Assembly: GCA_023458755.1 (NCBI GenBank)
Contig: JAEWYE010000019.1
Coordinates: 160,097 to 224,096, forward strand
DNA from: Bacillota bacterium
GTDB taxonomy: Bacteria; Bacillota; Clostridia; Oscillospirales; Acutalibacteraceae
Direction of reading: 5' to 3'
DNA: 64,000 bases
Shown: one piece after another, positions 18,426-27,228 of the stretch
Position numbering within the stretch: the stretch's first letter is position 1
Layout: each line of letters opens with the position of its first letter
Made by a program: the position numbers and the translations under genes
The notes under the pieces: model-generated
Told to the model about the DNA's origin: nothing
The model's database searches: none
Seen by the model: only the letters and a program-made list of their open reading frames with translations

Positions 18426-18510
18426 CATTCGGTATGCTTTTATTTTTAGTGGCTATACTATCTGTATCAATCAGACAGATATAGAAAAATAAAGAAAAAG
18501 GATGTTGACA

Positions 18511-18774
18511 ATGGAAAATCAGCTTGCGATTATCAGCGTTGTTGTGGGAAACTCGGAACCGATTGATGAAATGAATGCAATCTTTCACGATTATGCGGGA
18601 GTAATTGTCGGCAGATTGGGCGTGCCTTACCATAAGCGCGATGTGTCCATTATCTGCATTGTCATGGATGCTCCGGAAGAGGAAGTCGATGCCTTTACGG
18701 AAAAGCTGAACAGTCTGCCGAATGTGGATGTAAGCAGCATGTATGCAGATGTGCCGTTTGCCGCTGAGGCATAA
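18511..18774 (+). CDS. TM1266-type iron-only hydrogenase system putative regulator
   Basis: An 87-residue ACT-like protein (IISVVVGNSEPIDEMNAIFHDYAG, RLGVPYHKRDVSIICIVMDA). I recognise the family of small ferredoxin-fold proteins named after TM1266, usually found with [FeFe] hydrogenase maturation genes; here no hydrogenase gene is in view. I chose ATG 18511, because the AAAAAGG site abuts the earlier ATG at 18502. It ends at a terminator shared with the convergent aminotransferase gene. Confidence 0.8.
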   Translation: MENQLAIISVVVGNSEPIDEMNAIFHDYAGVIVGRLGVPYHKRDVSIICIVMDAPEEEVDAFTEKLNSLPNVDVSSMYADVPFAAEA

Positions 18775-18780
18775 AAGAAT

Positions 18781-18815
18781 CGCCGCGTGATAGATGTTCA
18801 CGCGGCGACTCTTTT
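18781..18815. terminator. Bidirectional terminator
   Basis: CGCCGCGTGA pairs perfectly with TCACGCGGCG. T-rich tails lie on both sides, between two convergent genes. Confidence 0.88.
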
Positions 18816-18826
18816 ATGCTATGCTT

Positions 18827-20005
18827 TTATTTATGATACTTGTCCACGATGTCCGCAACGGCATCAATTACATACTGGGTTTCTTCATCCGTCATGGTCG
18901 GGTAGAGCGGCAGGGAAATAATACGGTCGAAGTGTTTTTCCGTGTTCGGGAAGTCGCCCTCTTTGTAGCCGAAACGATCACGGTAGGCACTCATATAGTG
19001 TACCGGAATAAAGTGTACGCTGGTGCCAACATTCCGCTCGTTCAGTTCCACAATAAACTGGTCACGGTCAATAGTCAAAAGTTCCGGCACAATGCGGATT
19101 ACATACAAATGCCAGCAGTGAGTGGTATAATCCGGAACAAACGGCGGGTCAATGGCGTCCATCTTGCCGAATGCTTCCTGAAACTTCGCGGCAATTTTCA
19201 AACGCTTTTCCTGCATTTCTTCCAAACGGGAAAGTTGTTTTAACCCTAAAGCGGCCTGAATATCGAACATATTGTATTTAAAACCGGGTTCCACAATGTC
19301 ATATTTCCAGCTTCCGCCTTTTGCGTAGCGGTTCCACGCGTTGTGGCTCATGCCTTGTCCGGCAAGAATTCTTGCTTTTTCAATGATTTTTTCATCATCG
19401 GTCACCAACATGCCGCCGTCACCGGTAGCCAGGTTTTTGGTGGCATAAAAGCTGTAGGAAGCCGCGCCCTGCAATTTATTACCAATCAATCTGCCTTTGT
19501 AACGGCTCCACAATGCGTGTGCCGCGTCTTCGGAAACAAACAGGTTGTATTTTTCGGCAATATCGTAAATTCGGTCAAGGTCGCATACCTGACCGCTGTA
19601 ATGAACGGGTACAATCGCCTTGGTTTTCGGCGTGATTTTCTTTTCAATTTCGTCCGGGTCGATGCAGCCGGTGGAATAGTCGATATCCGCGAACACAGGG
19701 GTTGCGCCGGTGTGAATAACGGTGCTTGCGGTAGAGGCAAAGGTCATCGGGGTCGTAATGACTTCATCGCCCGCGCCGATTTCTTTTGCCAGCAGGGCAA
19801 CATGAAGTGCGGCTGTTGCGGAGTTTACGCCGAGCGCATACTTTGCTCCCACATATTCGGCAAATTCTTTTTCAAATTTCATGGTGCGCGGACCTTTTGC
19901 AATCCAGCCGGATTTCAGAGTGTCCACAACCTCATTGATTTCGACATCCGTTATGTTCGGGACATTATACGGAATGAATTTTTCACGTTTTACAAAATTA
20001 CTCAT
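18827..20005 (-). CDS. DegT/DnrJ/EryC1 family aminotransferase (nucleotide-sugar or glycan type)
   Basis: A 392-residue PLP-dependent sugar aminotransferase. VNSATAALHVAL binds the cofactor phosphate, SEDAAHALWS gives the ring-stacking aspartate, and YSFYATKNLATGDGGML contains the Schiff-base lysine. It resembles the branch making 4-amino-4,6-dideoxy-HexNAc nucleotide sugars, but I cannot fix the substrate. It is divergent from the diacetamido-mannuronate operon and probably supplies a second amino sugar to the same surface glycan. No dehydratase partner is visible in the window. Confidence 0.9.
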   Translation of the reverse strand: MSNFVKREKFIPYNVPNITDVEINEVVDTLKSGWIAKGPRTMKFEKEFAEYVGAKYALGVNSATAALHVALLAKEIGAGDEVITTPMTFASTASTVIHTGATPVFADIDYSTGCIDPDEIEKKITPKTKAIVPVHYSGQVCDLDRIYDIAEKYNLFVSEDAAHALWSRYKGRLIGNKLQGAASYSFYATKNLATGDGGMLVTDDEKIIEKARILAGQGMSHNAWNRYAKGGSWKYDIVEPGFKYNMFDIQAALGLKQLSRLEEMQEKRLKIAAKFQEAFGKMDAIDPPFVPDYTTHCWHLYVIRIVPELLTIDRDQFIVELNERNVGTSVHFIPVHYMSAYRDRFGYKEGDFPNTEKHFDRIISLPLYPTMTDEETQYVIDAVADIVDKYHK

Positions 20006-20171
20006 AATTATTCTCGTGCCTTCCTTTTTCTTGCTTCGTAAATGCTTTTCTGTTCACACGATACGCAATCAAACATGCAGGAAAGCGGCTTGCAGTCAAG
20101 CCTGAACCCAATGTTCCGATTGGCTTAGCAAACAGTTTCATGTGTCTAAATTTAACAAGAAACCAAAGTAA

Positions 20172-20200
20172 ATCATAATACGATTAATATTTAATGTCAA
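20172..20200 (-). promoter_or_regulatory. Promoter of the DegT aminotransferase
   Basis: On the minus strand TTGACA, 17 bases, TATGAT. It is back to back with the plus-strand promoter at 20221. Confidence 0.75.
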
Positions 20201-20220
20201 CAGGAATCGCGCCAGAATTG

Positions 20221-20249
20221 TTGACTATGACAAACGAACGAGATATAAT
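20221..20249 (+). promoter_or_regulatory. Promoter of the Wbp-type operon
   Basis: TTGACT (20221-20226), 17 bases, TATAAT (20244-20249). The start site near 20256 leaves a leader of about 130 bases before the chosen start of the acetyltransferase. Confidence 0.78.
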
Positions 20250-20384
20250 AGACGAAGATTGAGCAATTTTGTGATTGCTGCCATTTCCCGCGCGAATGGC
20301 AGGAATCTTGATATTAAGTCAATTACGGCTATCGAAGAAGGTAATTGGCTTTTTTACCGCGTGGAGAAATGGTGGTTAATCATT

Positions 20385-20963
20385 TTGAGTGACCAAAAAG
20401 ATTATTTTGTCCACGAAAGCGCCTGCGTTGATGACGGCGCAAAAGTAGGCAAAAGCACAAAAGTGTGGCATTACAGTCATATCAGCAGCGGAGCGACGGT
20501 CGGCGAGAACTGCACCTTGGGGCAGAATGTTTTTGTCGCCGGCGGCGTGACGGTTGGGGATTTCTGCAAAATTCAAAATAATGTTTCTATTTATGAGGGC
20601 GTAGAACTTGGCAATTATGTTTTTTGCGGCCCGTCCATGGTGTTTACCAATGTACAGCGTCCGCGGTGCAAATATCCGCAGCGCGGTTCAGAATTTTATG
20701 CCCATACCCCAATCGGCGAGGGTGCAAGCATCGGCGCAAACGCGACGATTGTCTGCGGACATTCCATTGGCAGCAACGCTTTCATTGCCGCGGGCAGTGT
20801 GGTGACAAAAGATGTTCCCGCCCATGCTATTATGATGGGCAATCCCGCAAAGCAGCGCGGCTGGGCATGCGAATGCGGTGAAAAATTAAACGAGGATTTA
20901 TCCTGCTCAAAATGCGGGCGAAGATATGTTCAAGGCGCAAACGGCCTTGAGGAGGTAAAATAA
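20385..20963 (+). CDS. UDP-2-acetamido-3-amino-2,3-dideoxy-glucuronate N-acetyltransferase (WbpD/WlbB type)
   Basis: With TTG 20385 as start the protein has 192 residues, the length of WbpD. Left-handed beta-helix hexapeptide repeats run through VGKSTKVWHYSHISSGATVGENC and beyond. GSVVTKDVPAHAIMMGNPAKQRGW is typical, and the C terminus carries a CECG...CSKCG zinc ribbon as in WlbB. A GGTGG site lies nine bases before this TTG. The open frame reaches back to a TTG at 20259, but that would be almost leaderless relative to the promoter. It acetylates the 3-amino group in the UDP-diacetamido-mannuronate pathway. It is the first gene of the operon. Confidence 0.9.
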   Translation: MSDQKDYFVHESACVDDGAKVGKSTKVWHYSHISSGATVGENCTLGQNVFVAGGVTVGDFCKIQNNVSIYEGVELGNYVFCGPSMVFTNVQRPRCKYPQRGSEFYAHTPIGEGASIGANATIVCGHSIGSNAFIAAGSVVTKDVPAHAIMMGNPAKQRGWACECGEKLNEDLSCSKCGRRYVQGANGLEEVK

Positions 20964-20967
20964 ATTC

Positions 20968-22095
20968 ATGAGTAATATAGCATTTAACGATCTTTCTGCA
21001 CAGTATCAGCATTTAAAAAGTGATATTGATGCCGGTATTGCCAAAGTAATCGAGGGCTGCCATTTTATTTCCGGCCCGGAAACGACTGAGTTGGAGCAAA
21101 AGCTTTGCGAGTATACAGGCCGTAAGTACTGTGTGAGTACTTCAAACGGAACCGACGCGCTTTTAATGCCGCTCATGGCATTGGGTATCGGCAAGGGTGA
21201 CGCGGTTTTCGTGCCGGCCTTTACGTTTGTTGCCACTTCTGAGGTTGCCAGCCTTGTTGGCGCAACGCCGGTGTTCTGCGACGTACGGGAAGATACCTTT
21301 AATATAGACCCGGAATCCCTCCGCCAAAAAATTGAGGAAGTCATCAAAAAGGGCCAACTGAAGCCCAAAGCGGTGATTGCGGTTGATTTGTTCGGTCAGC
21401 CTGCGGATTATGCCGCTATTGAGCCGATTTGCAGGGAATACAATTTAATGCTGATGGAAGACGCGGCGCAAGGCTTTGGCGGCGCAATCAACGGCAAAAA
21501 GGCATGCAGCTTCGGCGATGTTTCCGCCACCAGCTTTTTCCCGGCTAAACCGCTCGGCTGCTACGGCGACGGCGGCGCGGTCTTTACCGATGACGAGGAA
21601 TTGTACGAGCATTTGGTTTCCATTCGCGTGCACGGTAAAGGCGAGCAGAAGTATGACAACATCCGCGTTGGTTTAAACGCAAGACTCGATACCCTTCAGG
21701 CGGCGATTTTACTGCCGAAGCTGCGTGAGTTCGATACCGAAAACGCAACACGCAATGCCGCTGCGGCAAAATATACCGAGCTTCTCCATGATACATTCAA
21801 CACTCCGATTGTGCCGGAAGGATATTTGTCCAGCTGGGCACAATATACCATAAAGGCGGAAAGCACCGAACAGCGCGCTAAGATTATGGATGGGCTGAAA
21901 GCAGCCGGAATCCCTTGCATGATTTATTACCCGAAGCCGCTTCATTTGCAGCAGGTTTATGCAGATTTGGGTTACAAGCCGGGTGATTTGCCGGTGAGTG
22001 AGCGCCTTTCCGGTACGGTGTTCAGCCTGCCGATGCATGGCTATTTAAAGCCGGAAGTTGCTGAACAAATCTGCAGCGTACTGAAAAGCCTATAA
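20968..22095 (+). CDS. UDP-2-acetamido-3-oxo-glucuronate aminotransferase (WbpE/WlbC type)
   Basis: A 375-residue PLP aminotransferase of the DegT family. It starts NIAFNDLSAQYQHLKSDID as WbpE does. SNGTDALLMPLMAL binds the cofactor, EDAAQGFGG supplies the aspartate and FFPAKPLGCYGDGGA the Schiff-base lysine. It converts the 3-keto sugar made by the WbpB-type oxidoreductase to the 3-amino sugar with glutamate. It starts four bases after the WbpD-type gene with GAGG upstream. Confidence 0.92.
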   Translation: MSNIAFNDLSAQYQHLKSDIDAGIAKVIEGCHFISGPETTELEQKLCEYTGRKYCVSTSNGTDALLMPLMALGIGKGDAVFVPAFTFVATSEVASLVGATPVFCDVREDTFNIDPESLRQKIEEVIKKGQLKPKAVIAVDLFGQPADYAAIEPICREYNLMLMEDAAQGFGGAINGKKACSFGDVSATSFFPAKPLGCYGDGGAVFTDDEELYEHLVSIRVHGKGEQKYDNIRVGLNARLDTLQAAILLPKLREFDTENATRNAAAAKYTELLHDTFNTPIVPEGYLSSWAQYTIKAESTEQRAKIMDGLKAAGIPCMIYYPKPLHLQQVYADLGYKPGDLPVSERLSGTVFSLPMHGYLKPEVAEQICSVLKSL

Positions 22096-22177
22096 CACAC
22101 GCTTTTGCAATCCTTTTCCCGTTTATCGGTATGATGTTACAACGGGTATTTATAATAGAAAAAGGTAGGTAAAAATA

Positions 22178-23497
22178 ATGTCTGATGTAAAACAAGAGCT
22201 GCTTGATAAAATTGCGAATAAAACTGCCGTTGTCGGCATGGTCGGTTTGGGCTATGTAGGTTTGCCCCTCGCGGTAGAATTTGCAAAGGCCGGTTACAAA
22301 ACCATTGGCTTCGACGTGCAGGACCAAAAGGTCAAACTGGTAAACGAAGGCCACAATTATATTGGCGACATCGTGGGCGATACGCTCAAAAACGTTGTTG
22401 AAAGCGGTGCCCTTTCCGCAACCAGTGATTTCTCCTTTATTAAGAATGTGGATGCGGTTGCAATTGCAGTTCCTACTCCGCTCGATAAATATCAGCAGCC
22501 GGATATTAGCTTTGTAAAAAGCTCTACTGAGTCTGTTGCAAAATATATGCATAAGGGTATGGTCGTTGTGCTGGAATCCACCACCTATCCGGGTACAACC
22601 GAAGAACTGTTAAAGCCTATTTTAGAGGCAAACGGTCTGAAATGCGGCGAAGACTTTTACCTTGCTTTTTCACCGGAACGCGTCGATCCGGGCAATAAGC
22701 AGTATAAAACAAAGAATACCCCGAAGGTTGTCGGCGGCATCGGCAAAGACGGCACTGAAGTTGCCGCGGCGCTTTACCGCAATGTTCTGGAGGGCGGCGT
22801 ATATGAAGTAAGTTCTCCTGCCGTGGCGGAAATGGAAAAACTTCTGGAAAATACCTACCGCAATATCAATATCGGTTTAGCCAATGAAATGGCGATTATC
22901 TGCAACCGCATGGGCATCAATGTGTGGGAAGTAATTGACGCCGCAAAAACAAAGCCTTACGGTTTTCAGGCATTTTATCCGGGCCCTGGTCTCGGCGGTC
23001 ACTGCATCCCGCTTGACCCGTTCTACCTTGCGTGGAAAGCACGTGAATTTGATTATCATACCCGTTTGATTGAAACCTCCGGCGAAATCAACACCGCGAT
23101 GCCGGAATATGTGGTTGACCGTGCCATGAAGGTACTCAACCGCAATAAAATTGCCATGAACGGCGCAAAAGTGCTTGTACTCGGCGTTGCCTACAAAGCG
23201 GACATCGATGATTACCGTGAAAGCCCGGCTTTGAACGTAATCGACCATCTGATTGAACAGGGTGCCGATACGACCTTCTATGATCCTTATATTCCGGAAT
23301 ATCGCCACAAGGGTGCGACACACACCGGCTTAAAGGAATTGAAGGACGAGACCGTTGCGAATGCCGATATCGTCATCGTTTGCACCGCACATGAATGCTT
23401 TGACTACAACAAGATTCAGAAGCTTGCGAAGGCAGTATTTGATACCAGAAACGCGATGAAGAACGTCAACGATCGGACCAATGTTGAACTTCTGTAA
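22178..23497 (+). CDS. UDP-N-acetyl-D-glucosamine 6-dehydrogenase (WbpA type)
   Basis: A 439-residue UDP-sugar dehydrogenase with an N-terminal Rossmann motif GMVGLGYVGLPLAVEFAKAGY. The catalytic cysteine lies in the GPGLGGHCIPLDPFYL loop near 270, and a second NAD-like fold contains GVAYKADIDDYRESPA. It oxidises UDP-GlcNAc to UDP-GlcNAcA, the first committed step. Its AAAAGGTAGG site is strong. A terminator follows, so WbpD-E-A form one unit and WbpB-I-GT a second. Confidence 0.95.
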   Translation: MSDVKQELLDKIANKTAVVGMVGLGYVGLPLAVEFAKAGYKTIGFDVQDQKVKLVNEGHNYIGDIVGDTLKNVVESGALSATSDFSFIKNVDAVAIAVPTPLDKYQQPDISFVKSSTESVAKYMHKGMVVVLESTTYPGTTEELLKPILEANGLKCGEDFYLAFSPERVDPGNKQYKTKNTPKVVGGIGKDGTEVAAALYRNVLEGGVYEVSSPAVAEMEKLLENTYRNINIGLANEMAIICNRMGINVWEVIDAAKTKPYGFQAFYPGPGLGGHCIPLDPFYLAWKAREFDYHTRLIETSGEINTAMPEYVVDRAMKVLNRNKIAMNGAKVLVLGVAYKADIDDYRESPALNVIDHLIEQGADTTFYDPYIPEYRHKGATHTGLKELKDETVANADIVIVCTAHECFDYNKIQKLAKAVFDTRNAMKNVNDRTNVELL

Positions 23498-23512
23498 TTC
23501 TTAAAAATAATA

Positions 23513-23547
23513 TTCCCCCGTTTTCAGACGAGAGCGGGGGAACTTTT
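23513..23547 (+). terminator. Terminator after the WbpA-type gene
   Basis: TTCCCCCG pairs with CGGGGGAA, followed by CTTTTC. A TATAAT-like box near 23578 may restart transcription for the next gene. Confidence 0.75.
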
Positions 23548-23657
23548 CATGAATAATTCATTTTTAAAAACAAATAATATAATACGAAATCCCAAATTAA
23601 AACCGCATATTTTAGTTTCCGTTTGGTTTTAATCGAAGATGTCAGGAAGAAAGTTTG

Positions 23658-24767
23658 GTGCTTGTTATGAAAAAATTACGTTTTATGCTGATTGGCTGCG
23701 GCAGAATTTCAAAGAACCACATTGCGGCTACTGCGGCAAATAAAGAGAAGGCAGAACTTGCGGTTGTCTGCGATCCGGTTGAGGAGCGCGCAAAGCAAAA
23801 GGCGGACAGCTATTTTGAACTTACCGGCGTTCGTCCGCTTATTTACGTGGACTATAAAAAGGCTTTGGAAGAGCAGAAAATCGACTGTTGCTCCATTGCG
23901 ACAGAGAGCGGCTATCACGCCGAAATCGCGCTGTACTGCATCCGCCACGGCAAAAACGTCTTAATCGAAAAGCCTATGGCGTTAAATACTGCCGATGCGG
24001 AGCAGATGATCCGGGAAGCAAAAGAGAATCACGTCACTTTGGGTGTATGCCACCAGAACCGCTTCAACGCTCCGATTCAGGAGCTTCGCAAAGCGCTGGA
24101 TGACGGTCGCTTCGGCAAGCTGGTCAGCGGTACCGCCCGTATTCTTTGGAACAGAACCATGCCGTATTACGAGCAGGCTCCGTGGCGCGGCACGTGGGCA
24201 CAGGATGGCGGCACGCTGATGAATCAGTGCATTCACAACATCGACCTGCTCCAGTGGAGCTTGGGCGGCGAGCCGGATACCATCATGGCCATGACCGGAA
24301 ACTATCTGCGCGATATTCAGGCAGAAGACTTCGGCAGCATTCTCATCCGCTTTAAGAACGGCGCAATCGGCATTGTGGAAGGTACCGCCTGCGTGTATCC
24401 GAAAAATTTGGAGGAAACCCTCTCTGTTTTCGGTGCAACCGGAACAGCGGTTATCGGCGGCCTTGCCGTCAACCGTGTGCAGACCTGGAACTTTGAAAAG
24501 CCTGCCGCGCAGGATGAAGCGGTTGCCGCGCTTGCAGGAACTGACCCGAAGGATGTTTACGGCAGCGGTCACAACGCACTTTACGCGAACTATGTCAATG
24601 CCATCAACGAGGGCAAAGAGCCGCTTGTCAGTGGTACGGAAGGTATTAAGGGCATGAAGATTATTCTTGCCGCCTATAAATCACAAAAAACCGGTCAGGC
24701 TGTCAAGTTTGACGACCTTTCCTTCTCCACGCTTGAAATGTCCAGCAAAGACGTAAAAGTTAAATAA
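23658..24767 (+). CDS. UDP-N-acetyl-glucosaminuronate 3-dehydrogenase (WbpB/WlbA type, Gfo/Idh/MocA family)
   Basis: An NAD-dependent oxidoreductase of about 369 residues. It has IGCGRISKNHI at the N terminus, the family lysine motif NVLIEKPMALN near 102, and GVCHQNRFNA plus GTLMNQCIHNIDLLQW in the C-terminal sheet domain. These last two match WlbA-type enzymes that oxidise C3 of UDP-GlcNAcA. The start is uncertain: GTG 23658 sits eight bases from AGGAAG, while ATG 23667 gives the family-like MKKLRFMLIGCG. It is followed 22 bases later by the epimerase. Confidence 0.9.
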   Translation: MLVMKKLRFMLIGCGRISKNHIAATAANKEKAELAVVCDPVEERAKQKADSYFELTGVRPLIYVDYKKALEEQKIDCCSIATESGYHAEIALYCIRHGKNVLIEKPMALNTADAEQMIREAKENHVTLGVCHQNRFNAPIQELRKALDDGRFGKLVSGTARILWNRTMPYYEQAPWRGTWAQDGGTLMNQCIHNIDLLQWSLGGEPDTIMAMTGNYLRDIQAEDFGSILIRFKNGAIGIVEGTACVYPKNLEETLSVFGATGTAVIGGLAVNRVQTWNFEKPAAQDEAVAALAGTDPKDVYGSGHNALYANYVNAINEGKEPLVSGTEGIKGMKIILAAYKSQKTGQAVKFDDLSFSTLEMSSKDVKVK

Positions 24768-24789
24768 TCAAAGTTTTGAGGTGCCAAAC

Positions 24790-25872
24790 TTGAAAATCGT
24801 AACGATTGTCGGCGCAAGGCCGCAGTTTATCAAAGCATCCGTTGTTTCCGCCGCGCTTTCCAATGTGTGCAAAGAAGTCATTGTACATACCGGACAGCAT
24901 TACGACCGCAATATGTCCGATGTGTTTTTCGAGGAACTTTCCATTCCGAAACCCACGTATAATCTGGGTGTCGGTTCCGGTTCCCACGGTCATCAAACCG
25001 GCGAGATGCTGATGAAAATAGAAGATGTCATTCTGGAAGAGAAACCGGATATCCTGCTTGTTTACGGCGACACCAATTCTACCCTTGCGGGCGCTTTGGC
25101 AGCATCTAAACTGCATATTCCGGTGGCCCACGTTGAAGCCGGACTTCGTTCCTACAATATGCGTATGCCGGAGGAACAGAACCGCGTTTTGACCGACCAC
25201 ATTTCCAAATGGCTGTTCTGCCCCACGCAGACCGCTGTGGACAACCTGAAAAAAGAGGGAATTACGGAGGGCGTTTCCGTCAGTGGCGATGTCATGCTGG
25301 ATTCCGTTCTGCACTTTTTAAAGCTGGCTCGCAATAACGCGCAAAAGACCGCTATTTTTGACCAGTTGGGTATTACGCCGAAAAATTACCGCCTTGCAAC
25401 CCTACACCGCGCCGAAACGACCGACGGCGGTCTTGATGCGGTACTCCGTATTTTTGCGGCATTTGAACAGCTTCCGCAGCAGGTAGTGCTGCCAATTCAC
25501 CCAAGAACAAGGCCGCTTGCACAGCAGGCGATTGAAAAGGGCGGCTTCCAAAATATTAAACTGATTGATCCTGTCGGCTATTTGGAAATGCTGCTTTTGA
25601 CATCCGCCGCGTGTCAGGTATTAACCGATTCCGGCGGACTGCAAAAGGAAGCATGGTTCATGGAGGTTCCCTGCATTACCCTTCGTCACGAAACGGAGTG
25701 GGTGGAAACGCTCAAAGGCAGCTGGAACGTGCTTGCGAAGCTGGAAACGGAAGATATTTTAAATAAAGCGCTCCATACTGTTGTGGATGAATCCGCGCAC
25801 AAGCAAATGCCGTTCGGTGACGGCAACGCTTCGGGCAAAATTGCCGACGCGCTTGCCATGTATAAAGCATAA
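24790..25872 (+). CDS. UDP-GlcNAc-type 2-epimerase (WbpI/WlbD type)
   Basis: A 360-residue GT-B-fold epimerase with KIVTIVGARPQFIKAS at the start. HTGQHYDRNMSDVFFEEL, VYGDTNSTLAGALAA, HVEAGLRS and LTDSGGLQKEA follow, the signatures of non-hydrolysing UDP-GlcNAc 2-epimerases. In this context it should convert UDP-GlcNAc(3NAc)A to the mannuronate form. I prefer TTG 24790 with GAGGTG six bases upstream; GTG 24781 lies inside that ribosome-binding site. Confidence 0.92.
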   Translation: MKIVTIVGARPQFIKASVVSAALSNVCKEVIVHTGQHYDRNMSDVFFEELSIPKPTYNLGVGSGSHGHQTGEMLMKIEDVILEEKPDILLVYGDTNSTLAGALAASKLHIPVAHVEAGLRSYNMRMPEEQNRVLTDHISKWLFCPTQTAVDNLKKEGITEGVSVSGDVMLDSVLHFLKLARNNAQKTAIFDQLGITPKNYRLATLHRAETTDGGLDAVLRIFAAFEQLPQQVVLPIHPRTRPLAQQAIEKGGFQNIKLIDPVGYLEMLLLTSAACQVLTDSGGLQKEAWFMEVPCITLRHETEWVETLKGSWNVLAKLETEDILNKALHTVVDESAHKQMPFGDGNASGKIADALAMYKA

Positions 25873-25883
25873 GAGGTATTTAT

Positions 25884-27170
25884 ATGAATATTATCTATAT
25901 CAATCATTACGCAGGTTCCGACCGGCATGGCATGGAATACCGCCCGTATTTTATGGCAAAACGCTGGGCTCAGGCGGGGCATAATGTTACGATAGCGGCA
26001 AGCTCCTACTCCCATCTGCGCAGTACAAACCCTGATTTGCAGGGACAGAATACAATAGAAGAAAAAATAGACGGCATCCGCTATTTCTGGATACACGGAC
26101 CGAACTATCAGGGCAACGGTATCGGCAGAATTCAGAATATGCTGTCTTTTCTGCGCGGACTGTATAAATACGAGCAGCAAATTACCGCACAGGGCAAGCC
26201 CGACGTGGTAATCGCGTCCTCAACGTATCCGCTCGATATTTATCCAGCTCATAAAATCGCCAAGAAGTATGGCGCCATGCTCATTTACGAGGTACACGAT
26301 TTATGGCCGCTCAGCCCTATGGAACTTGGCAACATGAGCAAGTACCATCCTTATATTATGCTGATGCAGGCGGCGGAAAATTATTGCTACAAGCACAGCG
26401 ACTATGTGGTATCCCTTTTGCCGAAGGCAGAGAAACACATGAAGGAGCATGGGCTTGCGGATGGAAAATTCATTTGTATTCCCAACGGAATCGTCAAAGA
26501 AGACTGGGAAAAGCCGATTGCTCCGAATAAGGCTCCTTATTATGATTTGCTTACGCAGTTCCGTAAGGAGGGCTATTTCCTTATCGGTTATGCCGGAGCA
26601 CACGGCGTTGCCAATGCTTTGGATAGTTTTATCGAAGCGGGCAAGCAGTTAAAAGATCAAAAAATAAAATTGATTATGGTAGGGCAGGGGCCGGAGCGCA
26701 ACCGTCTGATGCAGAAGATCGTTGATATGGATTTAAAAGATACGGTCGAGACACTCTCCGCGGTAAAACGTGACGACGTCCCCGCACTTTTGGAGCAGTT
26801 CGACGCGTTATATGTCGGTTTGCAGCGTCAGCCGCTGTTCCGTTTCGGCGTCAGCCCGAACAAACTGATGGATTATATGATGGCGGCAAAGCCGGTCATC
26901 TTCGCAATCGAAGCGGGCAATGATATGGTCAAAGAAGCAAAATGCGGTATTTCCATTCCGCCGGAGGACAGCGACGCAATCGCGGAAGCCGCCATCAAGC
27001 TTGCCGAAACAACGAAGGTTGACCTTGACAAAATGGGTGAGCGCGGTAAGAAATATATCCTTAAAAATCATGAGTACGGTGTTCTGTCTCAAAAATTTTT
27101 GGATGTGTTTCAAATGCCGAAAAGCAATCCCGACAAAACAAAGCCAGAGAGTAAAGAACCTCAAAAATAG
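25884..27170 (+). CDS. Family 4-type glycosyltransferase
   Basis: A 428-residue GT-B glycosyltransferase. The N-terminal domain begins IIYINHYAGSDRHGMEYRP, and an EVHDLWPLSP motif lies near 140. The C-terminal donor domain has IGYAGAHG near 234 and the GVSPNKLMDYMMAAKPVIF motif that binds the nucleotide sugar. It resembles WbpH/WbuB-like transferases. It probably adds one of the amino sugars made by this locus to a lipid-linked glycan at the cytoplasmic membrane. It starts 11 bases after the epimerase with AAGAGG upstream. Confidence 0.88.
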   Translation: MNIIYINHYAGSDRHGMEYRPYFMAKRWAQAGHNVTIAASSYSHLRSTNPDLQGQNTIEEKIDGIRYFWIHGPNYQGNGIGRIQNMLSFLRGLYKYEQQITAQGKPDVVIASSTYPLDIYPAHKIAKKYGAMLIYEVHDLWPLSPMELGNMSKYHPYIMLMQAAENYCYKHSDYVVSLLPKAEKHMKEHGLADGKFICIPNGIVKEDWEKPIAPNKAPYYDLLTQFRKEGYFLIGYAGAHGVANALDSFIEAGKQLKDQKIKLIMVGQGPERNRLMQKIVDMDLKDTVETLSAVKRDDVPALLEQFDALYVGLQRQPLFRFGVSPNKLMDYMMAAKPVIFAIEAGNDMVKEAKCGISIPPEDSDAIAEAAIKLAETTKVDLDKMGERGKKYILKNHEYGVLSQKFLDVFQMPKSNPDKTKPESKEPQK

Positions 27171-27228
27171 GCGTTTGCTTCCGTTAGATGAAGAAACCGG
27201 TACCACTCCAGCGAAAGGAGCATAACCA

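Noticed and set aside
19343..20041. A 232-codon plus-strand frame opposite the DegT aminotransferase
   Set aside because: Composition is odd, with many Phe, Cys and Asn and no motif, and the minus-strand gene is certain.
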